This document shows, one piece after another, positions 33,575 through 45,842 of a stretch of DNA of 64,000 nucleotides (position 1 is its first letter; each line of letters starts with the position of its first letter). The notes below the pieces were generated by a model. The model was not told where the DNA came from. It saw nothing but the letters and a program-made list of their open reading frames with translations, and made no database searches. Source of the stretch: Neostapfia colusana (lineage: Eukaryota; Streptophyta; Magnoliopsida; Poales; Poaceae); NCBI GenBank assembly GCA_030760725.1, contig JASWHV010000005.1, forward strand, positions 88,108,622 to 88,172,621. The letters run 5' to 3'. The position numbers and the translations under genes are program-made.

Positions 33575-35405
33575 CTGCAACCATACGACATTAACCCTCA
33601 GTTCCGCAACATTTTGCATGCAGTCCAATAGAACTGGGGGTAAAAACCTTATGACAACCAAAACATGCAAAATATCTCGTAAGTAGATGATGTAATAACT
33701 TTGCACAAGCTACCCCATTACAAGACCAAACACAAGTTAGCTTAATCCAACTTGATGAACCCCCTCTTTGGAAGCTCAACATAACTGGGTTTGGTCTCTA
33801 CGAGACATTATTATTGCGTTGTCATCACGTATAACACCCTTAGGGTACGACACCCTCTCCAATGAGCTCAACTGTCATTCTTCTGTCAGAATGACCAGTT
33901 TCTACCTATCCCATGTTTTGATCTGGTTCTGTGCATTTTCATGACTCAAGTTGAATAACAAAGTTAAAGTTAACTTTAGTATCTTTCCAACGGGTATGCA
34001 TTTGCCCCCAGATCAGATTTGGCTAAAAAGTTATGCTAATTCAAAGTCAGCAGAATTTCTGGAAGAATTTTAACAGCACCTCCCTTGGAAGTGGCTGTCT
34101 TCAACCCTAATTCTCCCTAATTTCTGTGCTGAAACTTCAGAAACTTTGAATTGCAAAGATGTCACACATCTTCTACTCTTTCTAAGCGTGTATTATATGA
34201 CAATTTTAGATTTTTCTACTGGGAGTTATATTTGAAAAACATATCAGTTCAGAGGATGTTTTACTCTGCCCTGGTTCTGGACAGTTTACATTCCTCTGGG
34301 ATTTCAGCCATCTTAAGGCGAGTTTCAGCTCTGGAAGTCTACAACAAAGTTGTAGAGTACTTGAATACCTTTCCAGAGCTATGTAGCACACCTCCCTGGG
34401 CTAAAAGACCTGTGAGTTATGCCCTGTTGAAGATCAGCAAACGTGCTGCCCAAAACAGAGCACTCTGCTTTTCATACTTTTGGCTACACTGCTCCACTAT
34501 CCTATTCTTATACCCAACCAGGGTCCTAAATGTTGAACCTATAGATTTTAATTCTTTGTTATCATTATTCTCATGCATATGCCTACCATATCTCGGTACT
34601 ACGTTCCTCACAAAAGAAAATCCTAACCGGATCATACCGGTATATACGTTTCAAGTGTGGCACTAAACGGTCTCTCGCACACGTTTTCTACACGGATACA
34701 TACGTGGTTAGTACCTGCAGAAGACCACACAATGATGGTGCACTCAAAGTTTGTTCATTTCAGGCAGTTCCATATTTGAAAGTAAATACAAACGCCCGTA
34801 TCATTTCCATACGGCCGTCCTTGAGCTAAGTCACGTCTCAAGGCACGTGATCGTGTTTCAACACCACACGACGGGGAACCCGAGTATGTCATGAACGGGT
34901 CGTCACGGTTGGGAATGTTATCAACCCAACAGATACCACCTACTGCCCTGCAGGGCACGCCGATGGCAAGCGCTGCGTATGTCCTCCTGGGCTATTTCCA
35001 GACGAACACACTCTCGCGTTACTGACCACGCGATGGGGTCTCCCCTTACTTGCCTAATGCACGCTAGGGATCAGCGTTTCATATGAACTCAGGGACATGA
35101 AGAGTCCAAGAGCTTCATATTGACTTCTCACACCAAGCTGTGAGATCAATCCCTGAACCACGTTCCTCGTCAGGGAGAGCTAACCGAAATTGAACCGCTT
35201 TCGGTGGCGTTCCTTACCATACTTACCAGAGCGTAGGTGCGTCGTTACAAAATTGAAATTCAGAATTATAACACATAAGTTAGTCCTTGCCACTTTAAGT
35301 AACTATGCTAATATAGTCCTTACTTGGGCAACTACCGATTCCTCACCGTATACCTAAGTTTTTTCCCATAATGCAGTCCTTAAGTACTGTGCTATCCCCA
35401 CTGCA
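33575..35405 (-). other. Element D leader (5' untranslated region)
   Basis: About 1.83 kb between PBS and gag. The frame of gag remains open to 33706, but the upstream residues are not gag-like. Parts align with the leaders of A and B, including an antisense 171-codon open frame (34151-34666 plus strand). No sense coding sequence is recognised. Long leaders are usual in this group and may carry packaging signals. Confidence 0.8.
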
Positions 35406-35417
35406 GCTCTGATACCA
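35406..35417 (-). other. Primer binding site of element D (initiator Met-tRNA)
   Basis: The minus strand reads TGGTATCAGAGC, three bases inside the LTR end at 35421. Twelve bases match the initiator Met-tRNA 3' end. Confidence 0.95.
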
Positions 35418-35420
35418 GGC

Positions 35421-38400
35421 TGTGGCGGACCGGAATCCGCTCATCCAGGATCGCAGAGGGTGGTGCCGCGCGATGCGACACCCGACAGCACACGTCATAA
35501 GAACGCAATATATTACATGGGAAAAACAGCTGAAACTGTACAAACAGGTACAAACTTCAGTTACAACTATTGTTCTATTACACAGCGGAAGACTACACTA
35601 TACAACTCACGCCCGCCTATTTAGCAAAAGTCGGTTGCCCAGCCCTAGGGCAACCCACACTAGCTGCACGTCTCAGCTCAGCGCGGCGTGTACGGCTCCC
35701 ACTCAGCCGTGGTCCCCGACGGAGGGTAACCCTCGCCGGTGGACTCGTACTCCGAGTCCGTGGGTGGCTCCTCACCTGAAAAACACTTAAGCAGCAACCG
35801 TGAGCACAAAGGCTCAGCAAGGCTTAACCGACTCACCTAAGCATGAAACTCTACATGAGGTGTACAATGGACATAGGATAGTAACATTTCAGCAAAACGA
35901 CACGCCTACAAGTTCATCCTTAGTTCATCTTTTAGCAACAAGTTAACAGTTCATGAAATCTGAAATTTAGTAAGCAGTATTTGGTGGCACACATGTAGCA
36001 ATACAATTATATCAATCAGCATCATTGAATCAACATATTTCATCCATTAGTCTACGTTACGACGCAGTGAACAAGCAGCACTCGTCACCGCGAGGGACGG
36101 CGAATCGACTCGATATACACCTGCAGGGAAAACCCAAAGAGCACGTCACGTACGCCCACCCGTGGAGCTGCACAGCACGCTCACTCGATGTCGTACGGGA
36201 CAACCTTTCACCCAACAGCCCAAACGTCGAACCGGTCGCACCGAAACGAGCAGGAGGTTCCCCACACGGAGCATCTCTCTATGCCCGTTGGCAGATTTCC
36301 ACCTTGCTGCCCTCAACCTACACCTATAAATCGGTGTGCTATGCCTCGACGCCCGGAGGTTTAGGCTACATCGGTTTATCGGGGCCCATATATCCGATAT
36401 GCCTTCGGTACGTTCAATACTTGTTCAGCAGGGCCGCACACGGATCGGTCCTCAATCGACACGGGCAGGGCTGCGCACACAAGACTCTCTCTTGCTGCGC
36501 CCTAGCCCCTGCCTAGTCTCGTTTTCATTACTAAAGTGATCTCACATCACTCAACCGAACCCGTGTGTCCCCAGCCTATCTCGCGAGTAGATTCCAACTA
36601 CTCGACTTGTACCGAAGTCCTATGACTCATTAAGCATAGCCTGTCTACTCGAGGTCCTTGACACTACCCTCACTCTTTTAGGAACCTTTGGTTATGCAAG
36701 TGGGGTTTCATTCACCCTATACCTAATGCATATACATACTTCATATGACACATGTAAACAAAGTAAGATTTATAAAAGGGTTAATGCAAACCGGGGCTTG
36801 CCTTGTTGCTGCTGGTCAGGAGTTAGTTCTTCGTCCGGAAGGAGGAAGTCCAGCACTTCCGGAGTCTCTTCTTCAACGGCTACACGTTAATGAAATACTA
36901 CATGTTAATTTATATGCAAAAGTGAGTTTAGAGTAAGACTTATACTATTGGTTCTAATAACCAGCCTCTAATACCTGGAACTTTGTTTAAGAATTTAAAT
37001 ATGAACTGGTGTTGGTGGTTTGGCTTGGACTTAATCACATGGTTAAATGCTAAGTGGTTTCCCCCCCTTTTCCATATTAATCCCTTAAGTGGGTAAACAG
37101 GACAGGGGTGATCTAGAGCTCCAATGGAGCTGAGAATTTTTGTGTGAGTTCCTTGTCACAAGAAAACTCTCTGGACCAAACATTAGCACTTTTCATGGAG
37201 TGGTTTGCTCAGAATAATTCTCTTGGCAAATCAGCAAGGAAGAATTAATTCTGAGGTAATACCCCTGTTCATGCTCAACTTAATGAACTACAATTTATAT
37301 TATAGCTCATAGAGTTTGCATGAATTTTCCTAGCATTTTTGGAGTCAGGGTTTGCCCAGAATTGAATTTCCAAGTTTTGGAAATTCTCTGAAAATGTTTC
37401 TGCATTCAAATGAACACAGCACCTTCAAATTTGAATTGCTCTGACCAAATCAACTCCAAATGGCCTGAAACTTTTACAGGGGTTTACTAATGTCCTAAAG
37501 AACATCCTGGCAAAATTTGGGGATTTTTGGATGGACCAAATTCCCTCAAAAATTCTTTTTCTCAGAAACTTTAAAGAATTTTCCAGAATTAATTAATGGG
37601 TTTCATACAAATTGGGTTGTATATCTGGACAGAGCTAGTCAAGATGAATCCAACCCAATTTGAATCCCTAAATTTGGAGCTTCCTAGCCAAGGTTATGGA
37701 TTTCTAAAGTTTGAGCTAATCCCTGAATTATTTTCCTACAGAAAAATCCCCTCCCGCGCTAAACCAGAGGCTGACAGCGGGGCCCGCCCGTTTAAATTGA
37801 ACTAACCGCGCGCTCGCGCGCGATTAACACAGGGGCTGACAGGTGGGGCCGCGCCCTTCGTCTACCTCCCGACGTCGCCGCCCCGAGCCGCCGGAGCTCC
37901 GGCGAGGTCAGCGTTCCCGGCGATCTAGCTCACCGGAGCCGACGAAACTCGCCGCCCCCACGTAATCTCGGGTGCTGAACCCGCTGGACACCATGTCGCC
38001 GCCGGCTAACCGCCATAGCTCGCCGGCGACGAGCCCTATGCCTCTGTGCTACCTCGGCAATGTGTTCCCGCCCTTCTGACCGTTTTCTTCGTGCGCTAAT
38101 CGCGTCGCCACACTCAGGGAAACCTCGGGAAACTCGGCATGAGCTCTGTTGGGCCCTAAACGGCCGGCAACCCAGACCTCACCGGCGACCCCCTCCTCCG
38201 CCATACTGTCCTAGGGTGAACTTAGGGTTTCGGCGGTGATTTCCTTCCGGTTTCCGAACGAGAAGGGTCGCCAGAACCTCTAGATGCTCTCCCACAGCTC
38301 CGTTCGGCCTCCCACCCACTAAGCTTCCCGAATTTCTGCTAAACCTAATCGGGTCCCGAAAGGAGCTACTCGCCCTAAACTGAGAAATTCTCCGCGCACA

Positions 38401-39377
38401 GAGGTCGAACCTTGGAACGGTTTGCGCGGTGGTCTTGAGGACGAGCTAGCGCTTCACTTTCCTATGGAGGTCGAAGCCGGAAGATGATCACAGCTGGGGT
38501 GGCACACGATCGGAGCTCGGGCGACTAGGCTGCTGGTTACAGAACTTCGCGAAAATCAGTAACTCGCCGGCGGTCTCGGGCCTTTTATAGGCTCCTGAGG
38601 CCAGGGGAGAGCGCGACACCTGCTGTGCCACCTCCTCTGCCGAAGCAGGAGCTGGCCGGCCGAGGTGGTCGGTCGCCGCCGCTGGCTGCAGCTGGCGAGC
38701 GCGCTCGGTCGAGGAGTCGGCTGAGGAGACTTCGGTGCTAAGTCTACTGACCAGTGGGCCTCCCCTCTATCTCTTTTGTTTTTTTCTAATTTTCTGAATT
38801 CTGTTGTGCCAAAATATCCCCAGCTACTCACAATTTAATGTGAGACTTAGTCACCAAGCCTTTGTTTGAATTTGAATTCTCAAATTCCAACTTTGTTTGG
38901 TTAAATTTGCTTCATATTTAAACTGAAATTCAAATTCAGTTTTGGATTCTTGCAAATTTAGCTCTTGACAAGATGAGCTCCAATGGAGATGAAACTTGGT
39001 GGGTTTACTCAGAAAAATGTGCTGAGTATAGATATGGAGCTAACTTTTGAATTTGGGTGATGAAAGTTGCTGCAATTTGAATTTACATTCAAATTGGCCT
39101 CTTTTTGAAACAACCCAAAAGTGCCTCAAAAAGTGTTGAATTTGCATGAGCTTTGGACTGAACCTTCCCAAGACTTTTCAAATCCTAGGGGTGAGCTCAA
39201 CCTCTCATGTTCATGTGTAGAAACCCTACATTGTGAAGGTGAAGGCTTTCCCCTCTAATCATTCTTTTGATGGGGTCACTTGCTCTTCACAATATTTCAC
39301 AATCTACACACAACAAAACTGTTGTGTTGTGAGGTGCATAAAAGTTTTTTTCAAGTCCCTTTTCTTGGGCTTTTACA
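35421..39377 (-). repeat. 5' LTR of element D (3957 bp)
   Basis: Collinear with 25019-28975 at a constant offset of 10,402 bases, with no indel; the only difference I found is at 37541. The right end TTTTACA at 39377 is followed by the acagt target duplication. Confidence 0.96.
38581..38590 (-). promoter_or_regulatory. Predicted TATA box in D 5' LTR
   Basis: CTATAAAAGG on the minus strand in the LTR that would drive transcription of element D. It is identical to the copy at 28179-28188. Confidence 0.72.
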
Positions 39378-39382
39378 ACAGT
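39378..39382. repeat. Target-site duplication of element D (right copy)
   Basis: acagt directly after the D 5' LTR, matching 25014-25018. The following text (catgcaacc) continues the E LTR, as in the uninterrupted copy near 61801. Confidence 0.93.
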
Positions 39383-40873
39383 CATGCAACCAATCTCATT
39401 ACCCGGACTCAACAGTCCCGAAAACCAAATCCAAATACCAAAACATAACCAAATACCATCCAAACCATCCTAAAAATCATCCCAACTAATCATGTGGGTT
39501 GTCCAGGAGCTCGTGACCGTAAGCTCGGCTATCATGATAGTTTTAGACTCTGTAGAGTGTGTACCACTTACAAGTTTGTGATTTCGTCACCCATCGGCGA
39601 CTGCAGAACCTCCACTATACCAGTACACAACCGTCGGTGTATGGCCAAGAGATCACAAAATAGCCTTTACAAAGGGGTTACTAGATGTATGGACTCACTA
39701 AGGTTTCACCAGCAGGCTAGAATCTCCAATTCTCCCACCCACGGGCCCCCTTTTGTGCCATGCAGTTCCCAGGGCAGTCCTCACTCGACTCCCGTTCCCC
39801 GCGCCTTCCAAGGTCCATAACAATCTAGTAACTTACCTAATTACTCAGCTAAGCCGCACCCATACTTGGCATTGTTGTGGCATTGTTATCCTGGCATGGC
39901 TCGCATGAACCGGTCCTTAGATCTACGGAAAGTAACCACCATCTCATTCTACCTCATTCACAAACCAGGCTTGCCTAGATCTCCCTCCGATTCATGTTCA
40001 TTATCAACATCAGTTTCTCATTAACATTATTCATACGAGTGCAGTTAGCTAGACACATCTATCTCGCTTCCCATATCCCATGGACTCGGCGAAGCATAAA
40101 GAAAATTCATACCCGACTCATTAACTTTCCCAGCGACAAGGGTGGTTAACAAAACTAGTAAACTCCTATGAAAGGTTTTCCCATCAAATTGACTCAAGCA
40201 CACACACCTTTTCGTAAACAAAACAGCTTTCAAAATCATAGGATCAATATGGTCAAGGGGCACTTGCCTTGTTCTTGCGGCTCTTGTTGCTCTTGTGTCT
40301 CGATGTTCTGGTCTGAGATCCTTCGTAGATAGCTCCTTGAGATTGTCCTTCTACTCACGATCACGCATATACAAGGTTCACAGCAATCAATTATCATGCA
40401 CAAACTTTACTCAAGATGCAATGATGCATATGCATGTTGCTTTTATGGTGCAGTTTTATTAGATCAGTTTGTACGTGTTCTTGCATGGCTTGCTTGGGGT
40501 TTTACAATGAACAGAGGTGTATAGATCAAATGTGAACATGGCGATGATCTGGACTCAAGATCTAGATCAAACCGATAAATACGTGATATGTCCACGAAAA
40601 AGCTTCTGTTTGAAAGGATCGAAGAACAGATGCAAAAAAAACTGCGATGACGTCGTAAGGTGGTAATGGAGACCTACCTTACTTCCTTCAGGTCCTTCCT
40701 CTAGCAAAACAGATCATCGGCTCTCCTCCGGCGATGGCGATGGTGTCTGGGCTCGTCGTTGGTCTCTCCGGCAGTCAAACTCTAGCGAAGGGGTTTAGCT
40801 CAGCGAGTTTGGGGCTAGGGCTCTAAGATGTCGGCTTAGAAAAGATGTTATGACCAAGGGGTTGTTTCGGGTT

Positions 40874-40882
40874 CTATTTATA
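40874..40882 (-). promoter_or_regulatory. Predicted TATA box in E 3' LTR
   Basis: TATAAATAG on the minus strand, conserved at 63302-63310 in the 5' LTR. It lies about 200 bp downstream, in the sense direction, of the CACGTG array. Confidence 0.72.
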
Positions 40883-41087
40883 ATCGGGAAAAGAAGAGTC
40901 CTAATCTGATTGGATTTTGAATAAGAGTCCTATTCAAATTGTTTTTGAGTCTTAACAACTTATCTCTAATCGTTTTGGTGCGGTAGCAACATGGAATTCG
41001 TGTCAATTTCCTCAGTACCGGGGATTCCCACGCGTACAGAAGAAAAAACCGCTTCAAATCTCGTCACCTTCATGGCGGTGAGCTCCG

Positions 41088-41800
41088 GAGGCTCCACGTG
41101 TCCCTCAGGGGCCTGGTCTCCCTTTTCACAGAGACGAGCTCCGGTTGTGCCGCGTGTCAGGCGGGCGGGACCTCCCCCTTCCTCAAAGGCGGGCTCCGCG
41201 TGCGCCACGTGTCGTGGTGGGTTGGGACCTCCCCTCTCTCCAGAGACAAGCTCCGCGTACGCCACGTGTCAGTGCCGGACCTCCCTTCTCTTCGGAGGTG
41301 AGCTCCGTGAGTGCCACGTGTCAGAGCCGGACCTTCCCTCTCTTCGGAGGTGGGCAATGAGAATGCCACGTGTCCAGTAGCGCCAGGCTTCCTTTCTCCT
41401 CAGAGATGAGCTCCGAGGTCGACACATGTCCAACAGTGACCGACCTCCCGGAGGTAAGCTCCGGAGGTGACACGTGTCCAATAGGACCGTACCACCCGGA
41501 GGTGAGCTCCGAGAGCGACACGTTTCTGACGGGGCCAGACCTCTCGGAGGTGAGCTCCGAGAGCGACACGTGTCCCGCGCAGCTGGTCCTCTCTCTTCCG
41601 CAGTGACTAGCTCCGAAGGCGACACGTGTCCTACGGGGCTGGCCTCGCTCCTCCTCAGGGGCTAGCTCCGGGGGCAACACGTGTCCCACGGGGTCGGACC
41701 TCTCCCCCTTTGCGGGGATGAGCCCCGAGCCTGCCACGTAGCCAGTTTAGCGGCGGACCTTCCCCCTTTGCGGGGATGAGCTCCGAAGGCGCCACGTGGC
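41088..41800. repeat. Tandem array with CACGTG (G-box/ABRE-like) cores in E 3' LTR
   Basis: A degenerate repeat of about 52-57 bp, each unit with a GAGCTCCG half and a CCACGTGTC half. Exact CACGTG stands at 41095, 41206, 41263, 41315, 41367, 41471, 41567, 41623, 41678 and 41793; larger gaps are multiples where a unit has a mutated core, such as CACATG at about 41424. The array sits in U3, where enhancers are expected. Confidence 0.9.
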
Positions 41801-41959
41801 CAGCGGGCAGCGGGAAGTTGTCTTTGGCGCTCCTCGGCGAACTGGAATTGGCTCTTTTTGACTATCTTTTTGATTCTTTCTCGGTTTCAACTTATTTTAA
41901 AATGTTTTCTCTAAATGAAATATGAATTCATACATGATTATGAAATTGAGGGTGTCACA

Positions 41960-41976
41960 AATCTACCCCCCTTAAA
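41960..41976 (-). other. Polypurine tract of element E
   Basis: The minus strand has TTTAAGGGGGGTAGATT directly before the LTR start TGTGAC. It is translated as FKGGRF in the pol frame. Confidence 0.85.
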
Positions 41977-44900
41977 TTGAATCTCACCCTCGAGATTCGA
42001 TAGTGGAGAATAGATGAGGGAATTCTGCCTTGATGTCTTCTTCACGTTCCCATGTGGCTTCAACTTCTGTGGGATGGCTCTATTGTACCTTGCACCAACG
42101 GATCACTTTGTTCCTCGTGACCCTTTCCTTCACGACCAAAATTCGGACAGGGTGCTCTACATAGGTCAGATCCTCTTGTAGTTCAAGCTCATCCATCGGT
42201 ACTTGTTCCTCTGGTACTCTCAAGCACTTCTTGAGCTGGGATACATGAAACACGTCATGCACGTCAGAGAGGTGCATTGGGAGCTCTAGTTGATAGGCTA
42301 CTTCTCCTCGCTTGTCCAAAATATTAAATGGCCCGATATTGTGAGGTGCTAACTTGCCTTTGATGTTGAAACGTCGTTGGCCACGGATAGGCGATACCTT
42401 AAGGTATACGAAGTCTCCCACTTCGAAAGTCAACTTTCTTTGCCTACGCATAGCCTTTTTGTCGTGACTGAGCAGCCTTCAAGTTCTCCCGTATTGTTTG
42501 GACTTGCTTCTCAGCTTCTTGTAGTACTTCGGGTCCAAACACTTGGTTCTCTCCGGTCTCGTTCCAAAACAGGGGTGTTCTACACCGTCTACCATACAAT
42601 GCTTCGAAAGGTGACATCTTCAAGCTAGATTGGTAGCTGTTGTTATAGGAGAATTCGGCATACGGCGAGCTCCTATCCCAACTACGCCCATGTTTCAAGG
42701 CGCAAGCTCTCAACATGTCCTCCAAAATTTGGTTTGTCCTTTCGGTTTGTCCATCAGTCTGCGGGTGGTAGGCGGAGCTAAAATCCAGCCGTGTACCATT
42801 CGCCTCATGCAGCTTCCTCAAAAACCTAGAGGTAAACTGAGAACCCCGATCTGAGACTATCCTCTTTGGGACTCCATGGCGGCACACGATTTGCTCCATG
42901 TACAGCTCAGCTAGTTGTGCAACATTGTACACGGTCTTAACAGGAAGAAAATGAGCGGTTTTCGTCAATCGGTCCACGATAACGCAGATTGAGTCGTAAC
43001 CCGACTGAGTACGTGGTAATCCAACGATGAAATCCATACTGATGTCTTCCCACTTCCACTCGGGCACCTTTAAGGGTTGCAACAATCCAGCGGGTCTTTG
43101 ATGTTCGGCCTTTACCCGTTGGCATGTGTCGCATAGGGCAACATACTCGGCTATGTACCTTTTCATACCATCCCACCAATAACAAGTTTTCAGGTCCTTG
43201 TACATCTTGGTACTTCAGGGATGTATGGAATAAGGTGAGTCATGTGCCTCCTTTAATATCGTGTCGCGAATGTGCTTCACGTTAGGCACACAAATCCTTT
43301 TTCCTAGCCAAAGCGTACCCTTCTCGTCTTCCTTGAAGTCCTTTTTCGATGCCTCGTTGGATCCTTTCCTTGATCTCCTTGATCTCCTCATCCGTCGCTT
43401 GGCCATCCTTTATCTATTGTTCCAATGAAGAGTGGATTTCCATCACTTCCATCTCGTTCACGAACCCAAGATGTAACCGTTCGAACTCCTTTCGTAGCTC
43501 GGGTGGTAGCTCCCGAACCATGAGATGGTGACATGCACCCTTTCGGCTCAATGCATCAGCTACTACATTGGCTTTTCTGGGGTGATAGTTGATTCCATCA
43601 TCATAATCCTTGATGAGCTCCAACCATCGATGTTGTCTCAAATTCAAATCCGTTTGGGTGAATATGTACTTGAGGCTTTTATGTTCCGTATAGATCTCAC
43701 ATCAATGACCAAGGATATAATGTCTCCAAATCTTTAATGCATGCACCGCGGCTGCAAGTTCCAAGTCATGTGTGGGGTAATTCAGCTCGTGGTTCTTCAA
43801 TTGTCGTGAGGCGTAGGCTACCACTTGTCCTTCTTGCATGAGCACGCATCCGAGCCCTTGTCTTGATGCATCACAATATATGTCGAAGCTTTTGCTCACG
43901 TCCGGTAACACCAAAACCGGCGCTGTGGTTAGCCTTTTCTTGAGCTCCTCAAAGCTTCCTTGGCACGCTGGTGTCCATTGGAAGGCTTTTCCCTTCGTTA
44001 GCAACCCCGTCATAGGTTTTGCTATCTTGGAGAAGTCCATGATGAACTGGCGGTAGTATCCAGCCATCCCAAGAAAACTCCGAATATCCCTCACGTTTTG
44101 CGGTTGGTTCCACTTCAGAACATCTCCACTTTCCCGGGATCAACCGATACTCCTTCCTCGGAGATGATGTGGCCTAGGGACAATATCTCCTTTAGCCAAA
44201 ATTGACATTTGCTGAGCTTGGCATACAATTGATGCTCTCGCAGCTTTTGCAATGTCAATCTCAAATGTTCTTCATGTTCCTCCTCGCTTTTTGAATACAC
44301 CATGATGTCGTCGATGAAAACCATGACGAACTTGTCCAAGTACTCCATGAAGACTTTATTCATGAGGTACATGAAGTATGCAGGTGCATTCGTTAACCCA
44401 AAAGACATAACGGTATATTCATACGAACCATACCGTGTTCGAAAGGCAGTCTTGGGTATATCGGAGGGCTTAATCTTCAGCTGGAAATATCCCGACCGAA
44501 AATCAATCTTGGAAAAGACTCGGGATCCCTTCATATGGTCGAACAGATCCTCTATACGGGATAGAGGGTACTTGTTCTTGATCGTCACCTCATTGAGAGA
44601 CCTATAGTCCACACACATCCTTTTGGTTCCATCCTTCTTGTCTACGAAGAGCACGGGGGCTCCCCATGGTGACGAGCTTGGACGTATAAAACCCTTCTCT
44701 TGCTGCTGCTGGATTTGTTTCTTGAGCTCCACTAGTTCATTGACGGGCATCCTATAGGGTCTCTTTGCTATAGGTGCAGTTCCGGGTACTAAGTCAATGG
44801 AAAACTCGATGTCCCGGTCAGGTGGCATACCTGGAAGTTCTTCCGGGAACACGTCCGAGAATTCTTGAACCACCGGAATACTTTCCAATGTTGCTTCTTC

Positions 44901-45837
44901 GACGTGGTTCAACGTTGCCTTCTCGGTTGTTGGTTGGGCTGACTCGAACTCGATGCGAGTACCGTGCTTGTTTGTCAACTGCACGCTCCTCTCGGCACAT
45001 TAGATTACTCCGTTGTGCTTGCTTAACCAATCCATTTCGAGTATTATGTCAAGCCCTCGGGAATCCAGGACAATGAGGTTGGCAAGGAAGTCTACCCCCT
45101 TATTTTAAGGTTTACTTTCGGACATACTATATTAGTCCTTATCTCTCCACCGGGAGAATTAACCAACATAGTATATTTCAAGTGTGATATGGGTAGATTA
45201 TACTTGGCAACATACTTGGATGATATGAATGAATGTGATGCTCCAGAATCAAATAAAATGGTGGCTGGGTTGGAGTTGGCAAGGAACATACCAATCACGA
45301 CGTCCTCAGCTTATTGCGCTTCCTCAGCAGAGACATGGTTCACGTTACCGCGAGCGTAGTTCTGCTCTCCACGGTTTCCTTGATTGGCGTGGGTTCTGCT
45401 TGGGCGTGTTGCTTGGTTGTCCAGGACCTCTCTTCAGGCACTGGCTCGCAAAGTGTCTCGTCTCTCCGCATGCAAAGCATGCCTTGTTGCCCACGACAGC
45501 AGGTACGTTGGGGCGGGGGTTTTGAACAGGAGCGCCCATGTTGGGTCGGGGTGCAGGAGGCAAAGGAACACGAGGTGTTTGCATGGCAGGACGTTGCTGT
45601 GGTGGTTGATTAGGGCGGAAAATAGGAGTGGACGAGCCATACTGTGGTGCAGATGGGGGCATGTACCGAGGTCGTACGTTGCTCCCTTGTGGCTGGTATG
45701 GCATCTTTCTTTTGCCATCTTGCTCGATTTCTCAGATCTTGCTCTCAACCACTATAGCCTTGTCAACCAGCTTCTGGAAGCTCGCATAGTCATTGTTGAG
45801 AAGCAAAACTTGGATCTCATTGTTCAACCCTCTAATG

Positions 45838-45842
45838 AACAA
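45838..45842. repeat. Target-site duplication of element B (left copy)
   Basis: aacaa directly before the B LTR, repeated at 59954-59958. Removing B and one copy rejoins the E gag frame. Confidence 0.92.

Larger units (their letters stand above)
25019..39377 (-). mobile_element. Element D: complete, probably intact gypsy chromovirus-like retrotransposon (14,359 bp)
   Basis: Both LTRs are 3957 bp (25019-28975 and 35421-39377). By eye they differ at one base, C at 27139 versus T at 37541. The PPT (28976-28992), one uninterrupted gag-pol ORF (29042-33574), the leader and the PBS (35406-35417) are all present, and acagt duplications flank the element. The polymerase domain order protease-RT-RNase H-integrase makes it Ty3/gypsy. 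A C-terminal chromodomain-like segment and the long LTRs suggest the Tekay/Del group of chromoviruses; this lineage assignment is inferred. It is inserted in the 3' LTR of E. Near-identical LTRs indicate very recent insertion, and nothing visible rules out activity. Confidence 0.96.
39383..41959 (-). repeat. 3' LTR of element E, U3-side piece
   Basis: It continues the LTR begun at 24319-25018 and ends at 41959 with TGTGACACCCTC on the minus strand. Together the two pieces make about 3277 bp. The termini form a 6-bp inverted repeat (TGTGAC...GTCACA). It holds a TATA box (40874-40882) and, upstream of that in the sense direction, an array of CACGTG boxes (41095-41798). Confidence 0.92.
41938..45842 (-). 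pseudogene. Element E pol and distal gag, frameshifted
   Basis: From right to left: distal gag up to the B insertion (45842), zinc knuckle CFACGETRHFASQC (about 45440-45480), protease ILFDSGASHSF (about 45250), RT with VFIDDIMVYS (about 44310) in an open frame 44115-44984, RNase H with CDASRQGLGCVLMQ (about 43850) and THDLELAA, integrase zinc finger ending CDTCQRVKAEH (about 43110), core with SDRGSQFTS and SAYHPQTDGQTER (42760-42870), and a chromodomain-like end. Breaks lie near 42444, 43205, 43410, 43650, 43700, 44100, 45000 and 45300. The frame ends at TAA 41938-41940, inside the LTR, after reading through the PPT. It is closely related to C1 pol and non-functional. Confidence 0.92.

Noticed and set aside
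33574..33706. Upstream start for D gag (44 extra codons)
   Set aside because: The extra residues are hydrophobic, lack similarity to A or B gag, and precede the shared MVRTR start.
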